Source: JAFAVZ01 sp036009105
Lineage (GTDB): Bacteria > Acidobacteriota > Thermoanaerobaculia > Gp7-AA8
NCBI GenBank assembly: GCA_036009105.1
Contig: DASYMJ010000224.1
Location: 1-8,864 of the forward strand
Direction of reading: 5' to 3'
Length of the DNA stretch: 8,864 nucleotides
Numbering within the stretch: the first letter of the stretch is position 1; each line of letters begins with the position of its first letter. The notes under the pieces were generated by a model. It was given only the letters and a program-made list of their open reading frames with translations. It ran no database searches and was not told the origin of the DNA. A program made the position numbers and the translations under genes. This document shows positions 5,392-8,864 of the stretch, piece after piece.

Positions 5392-5925
5392 TCAGTCGAA
5401 GATCTCGGCCAGGGGGAGTCGCCAGCCGGGCACGACCTCATCGATGGTGAGCACGTCGTCGATGCTGGTGGCGCCGGACGGCCGGTGCACGACGACCGTT
5501 TTCCGGCGGGGGTCGACGATGATCACGGCCTGCACGCCGGCGCTCAGATATTCAGCAGTCTTGCGCAGCAACTCGGCGTGCGTATCGTTGGGGGACATCA
5601 CCTCGACAGCAATGTCGGGGGCGCCGGGGAATGCGCTTTCCGTGTCGACGAGGCGCTCCGTGCGCACGAAGCCGACATCGGGGCACCGCGCCGTGTCGGG
5701 GTTGCGAGACAGCACAAACAGTGTCTCGGAGGTGAACACTTCGCCGAGTCGGTGTTCGACCGCATATGTGGCGAGCGGTGCGCCGATCCGCATTCCGATT
5801 TTCCCGTGCTTCGCGCCCCCCGGTGACATCTTTCTCAGTTCCCCCTGCACCAGCTCATAGCGGTAGCCGTCATCCGGCTGCAGGACGACCTCCTCCGCGG
5901 TCACGAGCCTCGTGTCGACAGTCAT
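5392..5925 (-). CDS. Uma2 (DUF820) family nuclease-like protein, copy 2
   Basis: A 177-residue paralogue of the next gene, with the same MTVDTRL start, YELVQGELRKMSP block (residues 23-35), RCPDVGFVRTERL, APDIAVEVMSP, GVQAVIIVDPRRKTV and a closing VVPGWRLPLAEIF. The predicted activity is PD-(D/E)xK nuclease-like; the target is unknown. The frame stays open further upstream to 5994, but that extension is Arg-rich, overlaps the sulfatase gene and has no counterpart in the paralogue, so ATG at 5925 is chosen. It begins 19 bp after the sulfatase stop with CGAGGTA as a ribosome binding site, the same bases that precede copy 1. The paralogues diverge most at residues about 36-75, which could be the region contacting the target, while the N-terminal block is almost unchanged at DNA level. 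Confidence 0.9.
   Translation of the reverse strand: MTVDTRLVTAEEVVLQPDDGYRYELVQGELRKMSPGGAKHGKIGMRIGAPLATYAVEHRLGEVFTSETLFVLSRNPDTARCPDVGFVRTERLVDTESAFPGAPDIAVEVMSPNDTHAELLRKTAEYLSAGVQAVIIVDPRRKTVVVHRPSGATSIDDVLTIDEVVPGWRLPLAEIFD
5821..5877. repeat. Near-identical direct repeat, copy in Uma2 gene 2
   Basis: Partner of the repeat at 5266-5322, same orientation, 555 bp apart, with three substitutions in 57 bases. The spacing equals the length of one gene plus its gap, as expected for a head-to-tail gene duplication. Confidence 0.85.
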
Positions 5926-5944
5926 GGGAAAGATGGTACCTCGG

Positions 5945-7996
5945 TCATTGCAGCGATGCGAGCGCCTGCCGTGCCACCTCCACCTCCCGGGCATACCGCG
6001 CGCGCGGCGCGGTCGCCACGAAGCGGGAGAGGGCGGCCCGGGCCTGGGGGCGGTGGCCGGCGCGGCCTTCCACCAGGCCGATGTTGAAGAGGGCGTCGTA
6101 CTGGCGGGGGTCGAGCGCGACGGCGCGCCTCCAAGCCTCGACGGCGGCAGGGAAGTCGCCGCGGCGGGCGTGGACGACGCCGAGCGTGTTCAGGGCCAGG
6201 GGCAGGCGGGGGTTGAGGGCGAGGGCGCGGGTGAGATAGCCGAGCGCGGCGGCGGTGTCGCCGGCGCGGAGCGTCACGATGCCGAGGTTCTGCAGGGCGG
6301 GGGCATTGTTGGGGTCGGCGGCGAGGACGGTTTCGAACTGCCGCACGGCATCGCGGGAGCGGCCTTCGTCGGCCAAGGCGATGCCGTACGCGTTGAGGGC
6401 GTCCGGGTCGTAGGCGGAGGCGACGATGGGAGCGAGCATCTGCACGGCATCGGCAGGGCGGCCGCTCTCGCTGAGCAGGAGCGCGAGCTGCACCTTCGTC
6501 TCGTTCGAGGCCTTGCCGCTGTCGACCAGATAGCGGAGGTTGGCGACGGCGTCCGCGGTCTGGTCGGTCTGCTCGAGCACGAACGCCAGAAGGATGCGGC
6601 CGGCGGGCATGGCCGGCTGCTCGGCGACCACGCGGCGCGCGAGGGCCAGGGCTTTGGGCATGTCGCCGCTCTCGTAGGCCTCGATGATGAGGTGCATGTC
6701 GTTGTTCACGCCGACCAGGTTCTTCGGATCGTCGGCCGGGCCGAAGCTCTTCTTCTCCGGCGCCGAGCCGCTGATGTAGCCCAGCGACAGCAGGCGCTTC
6801 GCCTCCTCGTCGCTCACCTTCCGCTGTGCCGGCGGCAACGCGGAGAGGCTCAGCTTCGCGAGCAGGGAGCGAGCGAGAGTCACGTCGCGGCGGGCCTCGT
6901 CTCGCAGGTTGCGCAGCTCGCCGGGATCGCGCGGCAGGTCGTACAGCTCGGCGATGGGGAGGTCGATGAACTTGCGCTGCTCGTGGATCACGCCGGTGAG
7001 CGGCGCCCAACCGCGGTTCAGCGCGCCGGAGAGCGACTCGAAGTAGCTGTCCCGCGAGCCGACCGCATCGAAGAGCGAGGCCCCCATCAGGCGCGCATCC
7101 GCCGGCAGGCCGACGCGCTGGAGGATGGTCGGCACGATGTCGATGTGGCGCACGTAGCCGGGCTCCCGATGCGGCTGGATCACGCCCGGCTCGCGCATGA
7201 GCAGCGGCACCTTCAGCGTCGATTCGTAGGCGAACAGGCCGTGGGTCAGCTCGCCGTGATCGCCGCGCGCCTCGCCGTGATCGCCGGTGACGATGAGCAG
7301 CGCGTCGTTGCGCAACAGCGGGGCGAGGAGCTCGCCGAGCATGGCGTCGACGTACGACAGCTCGCCGAGGTATTCGTCGTCGCGGAACTGGCCGAAGAAC
7401 GGCGCGGGCGGCTTGTAGGGCGCGTGCGCGTCGTAGAGATGCACCCACAGGAAGCGCTTGCGGCCGCTCTGCGCGTCCCACCACTGCCGGGCCGACTCGA
7501 GCACCGCGCGCGCGGGGCGCTCCTGCACCACGAACTGCTGGCGCGTCTCCCCTTTGCCGTAGTTGTCGTCATAGAGGTCGAAGCCGCGGCCGAGGCCGAA
7601 GCGGGAGTCGAGAGGAAAGGCGCCGACGAAGGCCGCGGTGGCGTAGCCCTTGGCGCGCAGCATCGCAGCGACGGTGGGGATCTTCGGATCGAGCACGTAG
7701 CCGGCGTTCTCCCGCACGCCGTGCTGGAAGGGATAGAGGCCGGTCAGGATGTTGACGTGCGACGGCAGGGTGATGACGTTGTGCGCGTGCGCGTTCTCGA
7801 ACACCACGCCTTCCGCCGCGATGCGGTCGAGGAACGGCGTCCGGACGCGCTTGTTGCCGGAGAAGCCGGCCGAGTCGGCCCGCCAGGTGTCGATGGTGAC
7901 CAGGATGATGTCCGGCTCGTTCGTGAAGCGGGGCGCGGCCGGCTTCTCGCCGCAGGCGGCGAGCAACCCGAGCAGCACCAGAAAGCAGCGCTTCAA
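5945..7996 (-). CDS. Lipoprotein sulfatase-like hydrolase fused to C-terminal TPR repeats
   Basis: A 683-residue protein. A short hydrophobic leader ends in LLAAC (Cys15), a lipobox, so it should be a surface or periplasmic lipoprotein. The alkaline-phosphatase/sulfatase domain covers about residues 28-370: IDTWRAD (35-41), TLPSHVNILTG (76-86), HLYDAHAPY (186-194), TGDHGE (237-242) with H252 further on, VRHIDIVPTIL (282-292), and a late ELYDLPRDPGELRNL typical of sulfatase ends. At the place of the CxPxR or SxPxR formylglycine motif it has T76-L-P-S-H, so Thr replaces Cys/Ser and His replaces Arg. That makes true sulfatase activity doubtful and a phosphodiesterase or phosphotransferase role possible. 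About six or seven TPR units fill residues 440-683. The start is TTG at 7996, overlapping the previous stop in TTGA, with GGAG upstream. Confidence 0.9.
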   Translation of the reverse strand: MKRCFLVLLGLLAACGEKPAAPRFTNEPDIILVTIDTWRADSAGFSGNKRVRTPFLDRIAAEGVVFENAHAHNVITLPSHVNILTGLYPFQHGVRENAGYVLDPKIPTVAAMLRAKGYATAAFVGAFPLDSRFGLGRGFDLYDDNYGKGETRQQFVVQERPARAVLESARQWWDAQSGRKRFLWVHLYDAHAPYKPPAPFFGQFRDDEYLGELSYVDAMLGELLAPLLRNDALLIVTGDHGEARGDHGELTHGLFAYESTLKVPLLMREPGVIQPHREPGYVRHIDIVPTILQRVGLPADARLMGASLFDAVGSRDSYFESLSGALNRGWAPLTGVIHEQRKFIDLPIAELYDLPRDPGELRNLRDEARRDVTLARSLLAKLSLSALPPAQRKVSDEEAKRLLSLGYISGSAPEKKSFGPADDPKNLVGVNNDMHLIIEAYESGDMPKALALARRVVAEQPAMPAGRILLAFVLEQTDQTADAVANLRYLVDSGKASNETKVQLALLLSESGRPADAVQMLAPIVASAYDPDALNAYGIALADEGRSRDAVRQFETVLAADPNNAPALQNLGIVTLRAGDTAAALGYLTRALALNPRLPLALNTLGVVHARRGDFPAAVEAWRRAVALDPRQYDALFNIGLVEGRAGHRPQARAALSRFVATAPRARYAREVEVARQALASLQ

Positions 7997-8864
7997 CGCA
8001 GGCTCCGCAGCGCCTGATCGTCCGGGAACTGCTGCAGGCCGCGCCGTTGCCAGTAGCGCGCGCCGTTGAAGTCGCCCACGGTGCGCAACGTGGTGGCGAT
8101 GGCGACATAGGACGGCGCCGTCGGCGAGGCCTTCTCCAGGGCGAACACCAGCCGGGTCGCCTCCTCCGTCCGCCCTTCGGTGACCAGCAGCAGGATCAGG
8201 TTCTTGTACGGCTGCGCGTCCTTCGGAAAGAGACGGATCTCCTCCCGGAAGGCGGCCTCCGCGTCGGCGTTGCGCTCCATGCGCGCCAGGATGTCGCCGC
8301 GCAGGTAGTTCAGGCCCTTCACCGACGTGCTGTTGCGCTGGCGCAGCGCGGCGTCCGCCCGGTCGGCGTACTCCAGCGCGGCGGGGAGGTTCTTCCGCTC
8401 CACCTCCACCCGGGCCAGGGTCATGAGGGCGAGAATCCGCTCCCGGGAATCCAACGCCAGCTTCGCCTCCGCCACGGCGCGATCGTAGTCGCGGCGGGCG
8501 AGCGCGATGCGGGCCAGCAGGTCGTGCGCCGCGCCGGGCTCGGCGCGCAAGGCGAGCTCGGCGTGCTGCTCCGCGGTGGTGAGGTCGTTCCGCTCGATGG
8601 CCATCTTGGAGACCATCAGCGCGAGATGCGTGGTCTGGGGAGAGAGCTTCAGCCCCTCCTTGGCCGCGGCGATGGCCTCGTCGGTGCGGCCGAGCTGCTC
8701 GAGGGTGCGGGACATGATGTCCCAGATGTCGACCATCCGTTCGTTCTCGCGCAGCAGCTGCTGACAGGCGGCGAGCGCGGCCGGATAGTCGCCCCGGTCA
8801 TACGACGCGAACGCGCGGCGGATGACGGCCGAGTTGCGCACCCGGTCCTTCGGGTCGGGCAGCT
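7993..8864 (-). CDS. TPR-repeat protein, likely C-terminal half of a second sulfatase-TPR fusion (5' end outside window)
   Basis: At least 290 residues of TPR repeats (units such as RAFASYDRGDYPAALAACQQ, RTLEQLGRTDEAIAAAKEGL, EEATRLVFALEKASP), mediating protein-protein contacts. A GTG at 8841 could start a 282-residue protein, but the frame stays open to the window edge, and the extra residues LPDPKDRV look like real protein. Together with the following RNSAVIRRAFASYDRGD they resemble the linker into the TPR part of the neighbouring gene (DDPKNLVGVNNDMHLIIEAYESGD). I infer that the catalytic domain lies just outside the window and that the two genes are paralogues in tandem. No ribosome binding site is seen before the GTG. 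The stop overlaps the next start by 4 bp, implying coupled translation. If wrong, this is a stand-alone TPR protein. Confidence 0.8.
   Translation of the reverse strand, partial: LPDPKDRVRNSAVIRRAFASYDRGDYPAALAACQQLLRENERMVDIWDIMSRTLEQLGRTDEAIAAAKEGLKLSPQTTHLALMVSKMAIERNDLTTAEQHAELALRAEPGAAHDLLARIALARRDYDRAVAEAKLALDSRERILALMTLARVEVERKNLPAALEYADRADAALRQRNSTSVKGLNYLRGDILARMERNADAEAAFREEIRLFPKDAQPYKNLILLLVTEGRTEEATRLVFALEKASPTAPSYVAIATTLRTVGDFNGARYWQRRGLQQFPDDQALRSLR

Noticed and set aside
5922..7484. Arg-rich open frame of about 520 codons on the minus strand
   Set aside because: It is a shifted frame within the sulfatase-TPR gene, consisting mostly of Arg, Ala, Pro and Gly. It is not a plausible protein.
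5912..8017. Open frame of about 701 codons on the plus strand opposite the sulfatase-TPR gene
   Set aside because: It mirrors the sulfatase-TPR gene in an antisense frame with biased composition and no motifs, while the minus-strand product has clear domains.

Overview
The window is GC-rich bacterial DNA. Every gene I can support lies on the minus strand, packed end to end with gaps of 0 to about 45 bp, so the main block reads as one long operon running from the right edge to the left. The only gene-free stretch is about 60 bp at the left. The organism is probably an environmental member of Acidobacteriota or a similar high-GC soil or sediment lineage. The basis is sulfatase-TPR fusions, a pair of Uma2 nucleases, frequent TTG/GTG starts and an EnvC-CtpA-YibQ type cell-wall cluster. 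This assignment rests on gene content and style, not on a marker gene.

Layout in the direction of transcription: (1) 8864-7993, a TPR protein cut by the window edge, probably the C-terminal half of a sulfatase-TPR fusion. (2) 7996-5945, a complete lipoprotein sulfatase-like/alkaline-phosphatase-superfamily domain fused to TPR repeats, overlapping the previous gene by 4 bp. (3) 5925-5392 and 5370-4840, two tandem Uma2 (DUF820) nuclease-like genes, clearly a duplication. (4) 4819-4124, ribonuclease III. (5) 4146-3007, an EnvC-like coiled-coil/LytM factor with no zinc ligands. (6) 2991-1789, an S41/CtpA-like PDZ protein in which the usual catalytic Ser position is Ala. (7) A perfect GC-rich hairpin at 1763-1784. 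(8) 1743-880, a YibQ/DUF610 divergent polysaccharide deacetylase. (9) 876-148, an unrecognised multi-spanning membrane protein. (10) The left end of an IS4-type insertion sequence with the first 28 codons of its transposase (85-1).

Genes 5 to 8 form a cell-envelope module: EnvC-like amidase activator, CtpA-like periplasmic PDZ protein and YibQ-like deacetylase. The striking point is that two neighbouring members look catalytically dead by motif. The EnvC-like protein has lost its zinc ligands, as in E. coli EnvC. The S41 protein has Ala287 where the serine nucleophile should be, although its Lys312 is retained at the correct spacing. This suggests a scaffolding or regulatory pair rather than a hydrolase plus a protease. 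The upstream sulfatase-like protein also departs from type, with Thr at the formylglycine Cys/Ser position. I see no RNA genes, CRISPR arrays or convincing intrinsic terminators.
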